A DNA stretch of 64,000 bases from an uncultured Shewanella sp. (lineage in GTDB: Bacteria > Pseudomonadota > Gammaproteobacteria > Enterobacterales > Shewanellaceae): assembly GCF_947501225.1 (NCBI RefSeq), contig NZ_CANMUW010000017.1, positions 1-64,000 on the forward strand. Reading direction: 5' to 3'. The notes under the pieces were generated by a model that saw only the letters and a program-made list of their open reading frames with translations, did no database searches and was not told the origin of the DNA. This document shows, one piece after another, positions 25,906-34,080 of this stretch. Within the stretch, counting starts at the first letter, position 1. Each line of letters starts with the position of its first letter. Position numbers and translations under genes: made by a program.

Positions 25906-26138
25906 AGTATGCAATCTTAATCAATTGCCACTAAACAGTTTTATTTGGGGGCTGCTTAGTTGAGGCAGAACTTTACCAATTCACTTACGCTTCTGCAAGT
26001 CCTTAGTTAAGAGACTCGATTTAATTGCCTAGTTTGTATACTTATTCTTTCTGTCCGGTCATTTATGCGCCGATTGCCCGTTTCTGTCTGACGGTAAAAC
26101 ACCCGGCGCTGCTATCTCGGCTATGGCATCGCCGGTGC

Positions 26139-27923
26139 CTAATGATGATACATTCTGCGGCCTTCACGCATCACTTCGATTAGCTCGGGTGCACTCATCT
26201 TCTTTTTTAATCTTTTATCGAAGCTCTTATCATAGATACGATACTTTCCATGTCTGTCGATAACGGTTATTTCAGACTTCTGGTAGATACCGAAAATACG
26301 GCTGTCGCCGATATAAACCCAGGACTCCGAGTCAGGCTCCAGCAGACTACGGCCGGCACTGTAATCGGTCGCCGCATTGGTGCAGCCAAGGACCTGTGTC
26401 ATCAGTGTCGGCACTATTCCGTAATGGCTGGTGCGATAGTTGACATGCTTTGTCTCGGCACGTCCCGGCCAGTGAATGATCAAGGGGACCTGTACATTTG
26501 CCGGAGACAAATTGCTACGTGCCTCATCGGGGTTACTTGTGAAGAGTTTACCGCTGACGCCGGTGATGATGATAAGTGTATCGTCAGGAGTGGCCTCAAT
26601 CAGCTCTTTTAATTTCTGATCGATGAAGTTCAGGGACTGCCTGTATTGATTAAATAACACACGCTGTGCCGGTTTCAGGTTTTTGTCGGCTTTGACCGTT
26701 TCAATGCCCAGGAAGCCTACCGGTGTGTCGTAGGTCTCGGGTGAGCGAAGGTTTATCAAGCCAAACCAGGGCGAGTCTTGCGTCAGCTGCCAGCGCTTAA
26801 ATGCTGCGATAGATTTTATGTCCGCATCGGCATCGCTGTTATCTATTTCAGTTATGAAAGGCTCAAAGTCGTCGAATATTGAGTTCGGTCTCCACTCAGA
26901 GTCCTGAGTGGTAAACAGACCCAGATGATAATCTTGTTGCTTAAGTGTTTGCGTCAATATCGGAGAGGTCTGATTCAGGCCCGCCGCATTGATATAACTC
27001 CCCTGAAGCCCATAGAGGATAGAGAACATGCCACTGTCATACTGAGTTCCGCCACTTAAGTGCTGATGAAAGATCTGGTTTTCGTCACCGTATTGCGTCA
27101 GGAAAGGCATGGTGTTGGCGTCAACCAGGTCTGCCCGGAGATTATTGACCGTGATAAGCAATATGTTGGGCTGTGTCTGTGCCTTACACTGCATCGGGGT
27201 CATCGGATAGTTCAAGCTGCTTCTGAGATCTGAGTCTCTGCGAGTTTTGGCTTTACTATCGATACCATGACTCTCCATAAAGGAACGTGCTGTGGCAGGA
27301 TAGGAGAGTGGGTAGGCATCATCCAGTTGCGTGATCTCAGTGATATCGGCCGCATCGGCCCAGATATGGATCAGATGGCTGCTGACAAAACAGATACCTA
27401 CAAACGCCACGACTCTGTTACCACAATTGACCTTATGGATCTTATCGATCCGTTTCCAGAGGAAGTTGGCCAGGGTCAGCTCCAGGGCTATGATCCCCAG
27501 AGGTGTGACGATATAGGATGTTCCCCGCAGCAGTGCGTTGAGGTCGGCCCAGGCCAGATCAAAGACAAAGGGGCTCAGGTGCAGGCCGTAGTCATCATAG
27601 ATGATCGTGTCATACAGTAAGATACAGAGGCTGAGAGTGGCAACGACGGCCGCGTAGCCACGTAATATCTTAGAATAGGGCAGGAGCAGGGTGACCGGAA
27701 ATACCAGTACCAGATAGACAATAAAAGCTAAGAAGCTGAAATGCCCTATGGTGCTGATAGCCAGATATCCCCAACCAATCCAGGTTTCGGGATAGCCAAC
27801 ACTATCGAGATACCGGATCCCCACGATCATTGCGAGAAAGCCGTTGAAGAAGGCAAACCAATGTCCCCAACTAACTAGTCGTGATACGCGATCGCGTACC
27901 ATCTCTTTTTTACGCTTGACCAT
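26139..27923 (-). CDS. yejM: YejM/PbgA-type inner-membrane protein (DUF3413 + sulfatase-like)
   Basis: 594 residues. Five hydrophobic segments in the first 195 residues form the DUF3413 membrane domain. The rest is a periplasmic alkaline-phosphatase/sulfatase-like domain, beginning PNILLITVNNLRADLVD. In enterobacteria YejM (PbgA, LapC) senses lipopolysaccharide and restrains LapB/FtsH degradation of LpxC, thereby setting LPS synthesis. It is downstream of yejL, as in E. coli. The GGAG close to the ATG at 27923 supports the start, although an ATG seven codons later is possible. Confidence 0.9.
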   Translation of the reverse strand: MVKRKKEMVRDRVSRLVSWGHWFAFFNGFLAMIVGIRYLDSVGYPETWIGWGYLAISTIGHFSFLAFIVYLVLVFPVTLLLPYSKILRGYAAVVATLSLCILLYDTIIYDDYGLHLSPFVFDLAWADLNALLRGTSYIVTPLGIIALELTLANFLWKRIDKIHKVNCGNRVVAFVGICFVSSHLIHIWADAADITEITQLDDAYPLSYPATARSFMESHGIDSKAKTRRDSDLRSSLNYPMTPMQCKAQTQPNILLITVNNLRADLVDANTMPFLTQYGDENQIFHQHLSGGTQYDSGMFSILYGLQGSYINAAGLNQTSPILTQTLKQQDYHLGLFTTQDSEWRPNSIFDDFEPFITEIDNSDADADIKSIAAFKRWQLTQDSPWFGLINLRSPETYDTPVGFLGIETVKADKNLKPAQRVLFNQYRQSLNFIDQKLKELIEATPDDTLIIITGVSGKLFTSNPDEARSNLSPANVQVPLIIHWPGRAETKHVNYRTSHYGIVPTLMTQVLGCTNAATDYSAGRSLLEPDSESWVYIGDSRIFGIYQKSEITVIDRHGKYRIYDKSFDKRLKKKMSAPELIEVMREGRRMYHH

Positions 27924-28009
27924 GTGGCTCCGCTTACTGATTTAAATGCTTGTGTATCTTAAGTGTTTTTTGTTGTGATTTGCTAGTTTTTCAATCAGTA
28001 AAGACTGAA

Positions 28010-28225
28010 TTAATCTTTAACGGACTGTGCCAGCGCCTTAGAAAATTGCTCTGCAACACTCGCTCGCGCTTCCTGGGGGACTTTTCGGGTTAATAGGTCG
28101 GTAACACAATTTCCAAGCACCATGAGTCTTAAATCTGTAGGTGCCTGATGCTTATCCATTACGGCGCTGACCTCTGCGATAATTGCTTCGACCTGGGTGT
28201 TTGAATATTTAGATTGAATAGCCAT
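28010..28225 (-). CDS. yejL: YejL family protein (UPF0352)
   Basis: 71 residues, small helical protein recognised from AIQSKYSNTQVEAIIAEV and from the segment around LMVLGNCVTDLL. The function is unknown. It sits directly upstream of yejM and is divergent from ndpA, matching the conserved gammaproteobacterial order. Confidence 0.92.
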   Translation of the reverse strand: MAIQSKYSNTQVEAIIAEVSAVMDKHQAPTDLRLMVLGNCVTDLLTRKVPQEARASVAEQFSKALAQSVKD

Positions 28226-28368
28226 AGTTTACATTGTTTCACTTTGAAAGAGATTTGCGGCCTATGATAACCGAATTTGAACGGGAACTCGATATCAATA
28301 CGCCGAGTATATGTACTGACAGACAAGCTATTTAATTCAATTCATATCAGAGTTAATAGAAGGGAGAT

Positions 28369-28439
28369 CTTGCCCTTGAAGCGCTATCTCAATTGGGGCA
28401 ATATAGGCTCACAAAATTAATGTTTGTGGGCCGTTTTTT
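28369..28439 (+). ncRNA. Two hairpins ending in a terminator ahead of ndpA (possible small RNA or attenuator)
   Basis: Within the 360-bp yejL-ndpA gap, TTGCCC pairs with GGGCAA (28369-28400). Next comes a 10-bp hairpin of GGCTCACAAA with TTTGTGGGCC (one G-T pair), followed by GTTTTTTG (28406-28439). This is a good plus-strand terminator, yet no coding gene precedes it on that strand. It lies about 145 bp before ndpA. It therefore ends either a short RNA begun after 28226 or a prematurely stopped ndpA leader. Confidence 0.45.
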
Positions 28440-28584
28440 GGTCGACTTACGATAAGTTCAATTTTATGTAGCCAGCGTTTATCCGGCATTTGATCCGCTA
28501 AGTGCAAATGAAGATCTGCCCGTTTTTTGCCAGCGATAGTGAATACGGCTATCGGCTACTCAATCACTATTTCTATCGAGGCCT

Positions 28585-29613
28585 ATGAGTATTAACGTCG
28601 AACAAGCAATTATTCACGCGATTTCACAAGATCGTGAGGGACAGTTAAGCTGCCGATTGCGTCCACAACCGCTTTTAAACAGTGAGGCTGTCGAAGCCAT
28701 GCTCGAAGAGCTTCACCAAACTTACACCACAAAAGCGGGTAAGGGGTTTGGTCACTTCGGTACTCATGGAGAAGACGGTGAAGCGAACCCAAAGTTTGAG
28801 CAGGCGCTGACCGAGTATCGAAATGGTGAACTTGGGTTTGTCGAGTTTTCCGGGATTGCGGGCAAGTTGCTGCAGGAGGAGCTGGCTAAATATGATTTCA
28901 GTCAGGGTGGCTTCCTGTTGATGTCTTGCTACACCCATATGACCAGTGACTATCTCTATGTCTCTCTGCTCAATGCTAAATCGTCGATGACGGTATTAGA
29001 CGATATGGAGCTGTCGCAAAATACCCACCTTGATCTGAACAATGTTCAGCTGGCGGCACGCATCGATCTGACCGAATGGCAGGCCGACGGCGACTCTCAT
29101 AAATATATCTCATTTATCCGTGGACGGGCGGGGCGTAAAGTCGCCGATTTCTTCCTCGACTTCATGGGGTGTGTCGAAGGGGTGAATACCAAGGCGCAGA
29201 ATAAGCAGCTGATGAACGCGGTAGAAGACTTCATGTCGGGTAGCGAGCTGACAAAAGATGAACGTCAGCAGTGCCGTGAAAAGGTGTTCGACTACTGCAC
29301 AGAGCGTTGTGATATCGGCGCCGATATTGAGATCAAAGATCTGGCCGATGAACTTGCCGATAGCGGCATGGACTCCTTCTATGACTTCGCCCAGAGTGGG
29401 GAGTATGAGCTGGAAGATGAGTTCCCCGGTGATAAGCCCACCTTGAGACAGTTGAAGAAGTTTTCAGGTACAGGCGGTGGGGTAACACTAAGTTTCGATG
29501 GCGCACACTTAGGTGAGCGTGTGATGTACGATCCGATCTCTGATACCATCATGATCAAAGGTGTCCCGGCTAACCTTAAGGATCAACTCGACAGACGACT
29601 CAAGGGCGGTTAA
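28585..29613 (+). CDS. ndpA: Nucleoid-associated protein NdpA (YejK)
   Basis: 342 residues, standard length. Family hallmarks are the opening INVEQAIIHAISQD, GGFLLMSCYTH, and the stretch ISFIRGRAGRKVADFFLDFMGC. NdpA is a nucleoid-bound protein found across gammaproteobacteria; the E. coli protein has been reported to interact with DNA topoisomerases. It is divergent from yejL. A hairpin terminator sits in its leader region and another after its stop. Confidence 0.95.
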   Translation: MSINVEQAIIHAISQDREGQLSCRLRPQPLLNSEAVEAMLEELHQTYTTKAGKGFGHFGTHGEDGEANPKFEQALTEYRNGELGFVEFSGIAGKLLQEELAKYDFSQGGFLLMSCYTHMTSDYLYVSLLNAKSSMTVLDDMELSQNTHLDLNNVQLAARIDLTEWQADGDSHKYISFIRGRAGRKVADFFLDFMGCVEGVNTKAQNKQLMNAVEDFMSGSELTKDERQQCREKVFDYCTERCDIGADIEIKDLADELADSGMDSFYDFAQSGEYELEDEFPGDKPTLRQLKKFSGTGGGVTLSFDGAHLGERVMYDPISDTIMIKGVPANLKDQLDRRLKGG

Positions 29614-29650
29614 GCCCGGGCTGAAGCTGAGTCCTTTCTTAACTCCTTAA

Positions 29651-29675
29651 TAGAGCGCCTTTTGGCGCTCTATTT
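29651..29675 (+). terminator. Rho-independent terminator after ndpA
   Basis: TAGAGCGCC pairs perfectly with GGCGCTCTA across a four-base T loop and is followed by a short T-run. Confidence 0.85.
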
Positions 29676-29941
29676 GATCCCCTCCCGCAACAATCTGTAT
29701 TTTTTATCGAGTTTTCCTTACTCCAGTGCTATTACATCATGATGGCCAACGGCAGCGATTGTTTTTCACTCTTTTTTTCACCCCATAACGAAAACCGATA
29801 AAAGCGGGCTAGAATTAGCGTGTAAACGGCTCGAAAAAATCGATTCACCAAGGTAAACTTGCCAGATATGGATGGAAGAGCTAAATCTCTCTATTCAATG
29901 GATATCGAGTCCCTTGGCCATCGCCGACAGGACGTATGAAA

Positions 29942-29960
29942 GGTAGACTGTTTTTCTACC
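29942..29960 (+). promoter_or_regulatory. Hairpin abutting the ribosome binding site of the PTPS-like gene
   Basis: GGTAGA pairs with TCTACC across a seven-base loop. The stem ends at the base just before CAGGAG, the ribosome binding site of the gene at 29972. The rest of the 358-bp gap upstream shows only the ndpA terminator. Confidence 0.4.
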
Positions 29961-29971
29961 CAGGAGAGTAA

Positions 29972-30853
29972 ATGCAACTTTTTGTCAGAGATTTAACCGT
30001 GATCGACTTTTCCTATCTATGCCCGATACGTGGCATGGTGGGAGAGAGTTGGACTGTCGATGTGCTCCTCGATGGTGGATTAGATGAGCAAAATATGGTG
30101 TTGGACTTCTCGAAAGTAAAACGCACCATAAAAGACACCATCGACGATATTGCCGATCATAGGCTGCTCATACCTACCGCTTATAGCGAGGTGCGCTGGC
30201 AGCAACGCGGTGACAGGGTGTGGATGGACTTTAACAGTCTGCAGGGCGATATTCACCTGGCTTGTCCTGAGGAGGCTTTTGCACTGATCCCGACTGAGAT
30301 TATCGACTTCGATAGCGTAAATGCCTTCCTGCAGAAGGCGTTAAAGGAAGCCCTGCCCGATAATGTAGATGGCATAGCCCTGACATTGAGAAATGAGATC
30401 CATGATTCTCCCTATTATCACTACTCTCATGGCCTGAGAAAGCATGATGGTAACTGTCAACGCATCGCTCATGGTCACCGGAGTCCGGTTAATGTGTTTG
30501 AAAACGGCATAGCCGCACCTAAGTGGGATGAATATTGGGCCGAGCGTTGGAAGGATATCTACTTAGGCAGTGAAGAGGATCTGGTCAGTGTCGCTTCTCT
30601 GGCTCTGTCGCCACAGGCGAAGGTATCAGATGAGACCCACTTTGGTTTCCACTATCAGGCACCCCAGGGGGATTTCCAGCTTGCCATGCCTAAATCCCGT
30701 TGTGAGATCATTCCACACGATACCACGGTGGAGCTATTGGCCGAGTTTATGGCAAACACCCTGGTGGAGAAATCACCTCAGAGTGAATTTAAGGTGATCG
30801 CCTATGAAGGTATCGGTAAGGGTGCGATATCGGTAAAAGGCAATAAGGCCTGA
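29972..30853 (+). CDS. Tandem 6-pyruvoyl-tetrahydropterin synthase/QueD-like protein
   Basis: 293 residues, about twice a single PTPS/QueD domain. The N-terminal copy keeps the fold (SWTVDVLLDGGLDEQNMVLDF, then DHRLLIPT) but has lost the zinc histidines at its start. The C-terminal copy carries C162 and H167-G-H169 in NCQRIAHGHR, matching the catalytic Cys and zinc ligands. It ends with the expected PHDTTVELLAEF and VIAYEGIGKGA strand. QueD makes carboxytetrahydropterin for queuosine; whether this protein does is uncertain. Its neighbour is a secreted M23 peptidase, not queuosine genes. Confidence 0.75.
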   Translation: MQLFVRDLTVIDFSYLCPIRGMVGESWTVDVLLDGGLDEQNMVLDFSKVKRTIKDTIDDIADHRLLIPTAYSEVRWQQRGDRVWMDFNSLQGDIHLACPEEAFALIPTEIIDFDSVNAFLQKALKEALPDNVDGIALTLRNEIHDSPYYHYSHGLRKHDGNCQRIAHGHRSPVNVFENGIAAPKWDEYWAERWKDIYLGSEEDLVSVASLALSPQAKVSDETHFGFHYQAPQGDFQLAMPKSRCEIIPHDTTVELLAEFMANTLVEKSPQSEFKVIAYEGIGKGAISVKGNKA

Positions 30854-30897
30854 TTGTTAATGGTTAATGAAGCTTGGAGACTAGTTTGGAGTATAGC

Positions 30898-31755
30898 GTG
30901 AAATATCTGAAGTCTGTGTCGCCGGCACTGTTTTCTCTGGTAACTTTGACTCTGCTTACCCCCGGTGAGGCGAACGCGCAACTGCTACTCACGGGGAAGA
31001 TGGAGCAGGGAGCCTTAATCCGTGGTCAGGTGACACCCGGCAGTACCGCTTTTTTAAATGGAGAGAAGATAAAGGTCACGCCAAAGGGCGACTTTGCCTT
31101 CGGATTTTCCCGTGATGCAGCACTTAAGCAGGAGTTGAAACTCGTTTACCCCGATGGTTTAACACAGATTAAGCCTCTGAATATTAAAGCTAAAGAGTAC
31201 AAGATAGACAGGCTGACCGGGATCAGTAAGAAGATCATGAAGCCTGATCCCAAGGCTCAGGCCAGGGCGGCCAAAGACAGCAAACAGGTCAAGGCGGCAA
31301 GGGCACAGTTTTCCGATAACACCGCATTCACGCAGGAGTTTATCTGGCCATTGACCGGCCGGATATCCGGCGTCTATGGCAGCCAGCGTGTCTATAACGG
31401 CAAGCCCGGCAATCCTCACTACGGCGTAGATGTGGCGGCCAAAACCGGAACTGTGGTGGTCGCTCCCGCCGATGGGAAGATAAGCCTGTCGGTGGCGGAT
31501 ATGTTCTACTCAGGTGGCACTATCATCTTAGATCATGGCTATGGAGTGAGCTCCAGCTTCCTGCATCTCAGCAAGCTCTATGTAAAAGAGGGGCAGGAGA
31601 TTAAACAGGGCCAACCTATCGCCGAGGTCGGTGCTACTGGCCGTGTCACCGGACCACATCTCGACTGGCGGATTAACTGGTATCAGATGCGCTTAGATCC
31701 TGTGACAATAGTGCCCTCTATGGCTAGCGTGCTTAAACAGCAAAAGAGTCAATGA
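30898..31755 (+). CDS. Secreted M23-family (LytM-type) metallopeptidase
   Basis: 285 residues with a signal peptide of about 27 residues ending GEANA. The C-terminal M23 domain has the zinc motif H174-x3-D178 (HYGVD) and a second site at H254-L-D256 (GPHLDWRI), where the usual form is HxH. M23 enzymes cut peptidoglycan cross-bridges or, when degenerate, activate amidases. The GTG at 30898 with GGAG ahead is better than the upstream TTG at 30874. The 44-bp gap to the PTPS-like gene suggests one transcript. Confidence 0.85.
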   Translation: MKYLKSVSPALFSLVTLTLLTPGEANAQLLLTGKMEQGALIRGQVTPGSTAFLNGEKIKVTPKGDFAFGFSRDAALKQELKLVYPDGLTQIKPLNIKAKEYKIDRLTGISKKIMKPDPKAQARAAKDSKQVKAARAQFSDNTAFTQEFIWPLTGRISGVYGSQRVYNGKPGNPHYGVDVAAKTGTVVVAPADGKISLSVADMFYSGGTIILDHGYGVSSSFLHLSKLYVKEGQEIKQGQPIAEVGATGRVTGPHLDWRINWYQMRLDPVTIVPSMASVLKQQKSQ

Positions 31756-31789
31756 CTCCAGTTTAAGAACACACAACTAAAACTTAATC

Positions 31790-31826
31790 AAAAAGCGGCC
31801 TTTATGAAGATAGAGGCGGCTTTTTT
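31790..31826 (+). terminator. Rho-independent terminator after the M23 gene
   Basis: AAAAAGCGGCCT pairs with AGGCGGCTTTTTT with one internal mismatch. The T-run on the plus strand marks the end of the operon. Confidence 0.75.
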
Positions 31827-31998
31827 GTCTGCTTTCCAATGAGGTGGACAGCATTTTCCATATCACATTTCCCTTTGGTGCAGGTGTGAATGTTCGACTC
31901 ATATCTTATTTTTAACCAAACACCATAAATAGAACTGATGGGTAGTCATCGTTTTATCACCCTAGGCTCTGCTCTTTCTACGAAATCTTGTCTCGATG

Positions 31999-32028
31999 CG
32001 ATCCATATGCGTCTTTCAATCGTATCTT
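31999..32028 (+). promoter_or_regulatory. ECF-type promoter candidate before the LON-domain gene
   Basis: A -35-like CGATCC (31999-32004) and a -10-like TATCTT (32023-32028) are separated by 18 bases, with CG directly before the -10. The same layout recurs at 32666-32695 before the sigma gene. TGATCC is the known -35 of Rhodobacter sigma-E/ChrR promoters. The transcript would start about 26 bases before the GTG at 32060. Confidence 0.5.
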
Positions 32029-32059
32029 AATACACAGATAAACTGGCTAGGTTAAAGAT

Positions 32060-32668
32060 GTGAATTTTGACTCTTCGACAACGATTGCGACCCATATTGG
32101 TAATAAATTGGCCTTATTACCTCTGCCTTTAGTGCTGCTACCAGGCGGAATACAGCGGATAAAAATCTTTGAATCTAAGCACTTGGCTTTGATCAAAGAA
32201 GCAGCCAAAGGGAATGGTTTTGTGCTTAGCTTATTTAAACCTGACTTACCCCACAAGAGTTCATTGTGGGGAGTGCAGGTAAAAGTTATCGACTTTGAAT
32301 TTGATGACCACTTTCTGGTGGTAGATATTCAAGCCGAAGATCTGGTGTGTCTAACCGAGATATCTCAAAGTGCAGAAGGAATGCTATTCGCAAATGTAGC
32401 GCCTAAAGCTCACTGGGAGTCGCGACAAATAACATCCGACATGAAAATATTGGTTAAACAGCTTCGTGCAATCTTCCATAAACATCCTAATCTAAAAAGG
32501 TTGTATCGGAAAACATACTTTAACGATCCAAATTGGGTTTGTGCCAGGTTTATAGAAGTATTACCTTTATCTCTGAATGAAAAGGAAAAATGTATTTTAG
32601 AGTATCGCTTGGATCAGATTGAAGCGTTTTTGAATACTATAATTTTGGGTCCAACCATAAAAAGTTGA
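32060..32668 (+). CDS. LON substrate-binding-domain protein
   Basis: 202 residues made of a LON N-terminal (substrate-binding) domain only: LALLPLPLVLLPGGIQRIKIFE at the start and VKVIDFEFDDHFLVVDIQAE in the middle. There is no ATPase or protease domain, so it cannot be a Lon protease. It may recognise damaged or unfolded proteins, by inference. The start is GTG at 32060; the ribosome binding site is weak (GGTTAAAG). It is the first gene of the photo-oxidative cluster, with its own ECF-type promoter candidate and 57 bp before the sigma gene. Confidence 0.8.
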   Translation: MNFDSSTTIATHIGNKLALLPLPLVLLPGGIQRIKIFESKHLALIKEAAKGNGFVLSLFKPDLPHKSSLWGVQVKVIDFEFDDHFLVVDIQAEDLVCLTEISQSAEGMLFANVAPKAHWESRQITSDMKILVKQLRAIFHKHPNLKRLYRKTYFNDPNWVCARFIEVLPLSLNEKEKCILEYRLDQIEAFLNTIILGPTIKS

Positions 32669-32695
32669 TCCTTTCTCGTTTTTGCTGCGTATCAG
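32666..32695 (+). promoter_or_regulatory. ECF-type autoregulatory promoter candidate before the sigma gene
   Basis: TGATCC (32666-32671), an 18-base spacer ending GCG, and TATCAG (32690-32695). The predicted start lies about 24 bases before the sigma ATG. It matches the element at 31999-32028 in both boxes and spacing, as expected if the sigma factor reads its own promoter and that of the LON gene. Confidence 0.55.
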
Positions 32696-32725
32696 TGTTT
32701 AAGAGACATAAACAGGTATGAATAG

Positions 32726-33352
32726 ATGCATGAGCCAGAGAGAGGGTCCCTGTTAAAGGAGGTCAAAAATATCGTACCAAAACAGGAAGCGAATGAAGTT
32801 CCTAAAGAACTCTCCTCTTGGCTTACATTAGTTGCCAGTCGTCGCGATAAGCAGGCGTTTACTGCCATTTTTGCATTTTTTGCGCCTAAGATAAGACGCT
32901 TTGGTTTGAAGCAGTTAAATACAGATGCACAAGCTGCAGAGCTGGTGCAGGAGACGCTTTCCAATGTATGGAAAAAAGCTCATCTGTATGATTCAAGCAA
33001 AGGCGCTGTAACCACTTGGGTCTATACGATTATGAGAAACGCATCATTCGATATGCTGAGAAAAATTCAAAGTAAGAATGAACTGTTACTCGGTGACGAT
33101 ATTTGGCCAATAGAGGCACAAGAATATTGTGATCATGATGGTCAAGGCGATCATTTGATGGAGCGACAAATGCTCAACTATTTAGATATGTTGCCAGAAT
33201 CTCAGCAGTTGGTAGTGAAAGGAGTTTATTTTCAAGAGCTTTCTCAAGAACAACTCTCCAAGCAGTTAGGTATACCGCTAGGAACGGTGAAATCCAGATT
33301 GCGGTTAGCTTTGGCTAAGTTGAAAGAGCAGATTGGAGACACACATGATTAA
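32726..33352 (+). CDS. ECF sigma factor of the RpoE/ChrR type
   Basis: 208 residues. Region 2 spans about 45-115 (AFTAIFAFFAPKIRRFGL, then QETLSNVWKKAHLYD and TWVYTIMRNASFDMLRK). Region 4 spans about 150-205 (LPESQQLVVKGVYFQELSQEQ and IPLGTVKSRLRLALAKL). The paired downstream gene encodes a ChrR-type anti-sigma factor, placing it in the group that responds to singlet oxygen and blue light. The anti-sigma start overlaps its stop by eight bases, so production of the two is coupled. Confidence 0.92.
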   Translation: MHEPERGSLLKEVKNIVPKQEANEVPKELSSWLTLVASRRDKQAFTAIFAFFAPKIRRFGLKQLNTDAQAAELVQETLSNVWKKAHLYDSSKGAVTTWVYTIMRNASFDMLRKIQSKNELLLGDDIWPIEAQEYCDHDGQGDHLMERQMLNYLDMLPESQQLVVKGVYFQELSQEQLSKQLGIPLGTVKSRLRLALAKLKEQIGDTHD

Positions 33353-34064
33353 ACTACATCCTAAAAGAGACATTTTATCCTCATTTGTGTCGGATGAACT
33401 TCCGGTCTCTCTTTCAGTTATCGTATCCAGCCATGTGGAGCTATGTCCTTGCTGTCAGTCTGAGATCCAAGTATTGACCGAACAAGCTGCTAACGCCTGC
33501 TTTGCTCAAGCAGATACTTTTTCTTCACAAAATGTACTGAGTTATTCGAGTGAGCATGAAATAAATGTTGCCGATATCGCCTTGGATGAGCTGGATATGG
33601 CGATGTTTAACTCCATCACAGATGAGCTTCCAGGCTCAAGAGAAGAGGTGTTAAGTGATGCATTCGAAGCTGAATTCATCGACGTCTGTGATGTTTCAAT
33701 CCCAATGCCAAGAGCGCTTAGAACACTGGAGATGAAACCATTCCAAGGTCTGGGTAAGTTGTCACGTTCGCGGGTTTTACTAGAGGATGGCGCATTAAGA
33801 ACAAGTTTGCTCCATATTGAAACAGGCGGCTCAGTTCCAACTCATACCCACAAAGGTTTCGAAGTAACGTTATTACTGCAAGGTAGCTTTGAGGATGAGA
33901 TGGGAACTTATCATGCCGGTGATTTTATCTGGTTAGATGGAAATCATACTCATCAACCTGTGACGAAAACGGGTTGTGTTTGCTTAACGGTTTCAAATGA
34001 TGCGATCCATTTCACCAAAGGAATGAGTCAGTTGCTCAATCCTATTGGTCAGTTTATCTATTAA
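33345..34064 (+). CDS. chrR: ChrR-family zinc anti-sigma factor with cupin domain
   Basis: 239 residues. The N-terminal zinc anti-sigma domain has H5, H30, C34 and C37 (SSHVELCPCC), matching the four ligands known in Rhodobacter ChrR. The C-terminal cupin domain has H167, H169, E173 and H203, the second metal site needed for response to singlet oxygen. In the known systems ChrR holds the sigma factor until singlet oxygen releases it. All ligands are present, so the switch looks functional. Start at 33345 with GGAG six bases ahead, inside the sigma gene's end. Confidence 0.93.
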   Translation: MIKLHPKRDILSSFVSDELPVSLSVIVSSHVELCPCCQSEIQVLTEQAANACFAQADTFSSQNVLSYSSEHEINVADIALDELDMAMFNSITDELPGSREEVLSDAFEAEFIDVCDVSIPMPRALRTLEMKPFQGLGKLSRSRVLLEDGALRTSLLHIETGGSVPTHTHKGFEVTLLLQGSFEDEMGTYHAGDFIWLDGNHTHQPVTKTGCVCLTVSNDAIHFTKGMSQLLNPIGQFIY

Positions 34065-34080
34065 GTGGAGATTAATTCTC

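Noticed and set aside
28491..28514. TGATCC upstream of ndpA as another ECF promoter
   Set aside because: At 18 bases downstream there is TCTGCC rather than TATC, so the -10 is missing.
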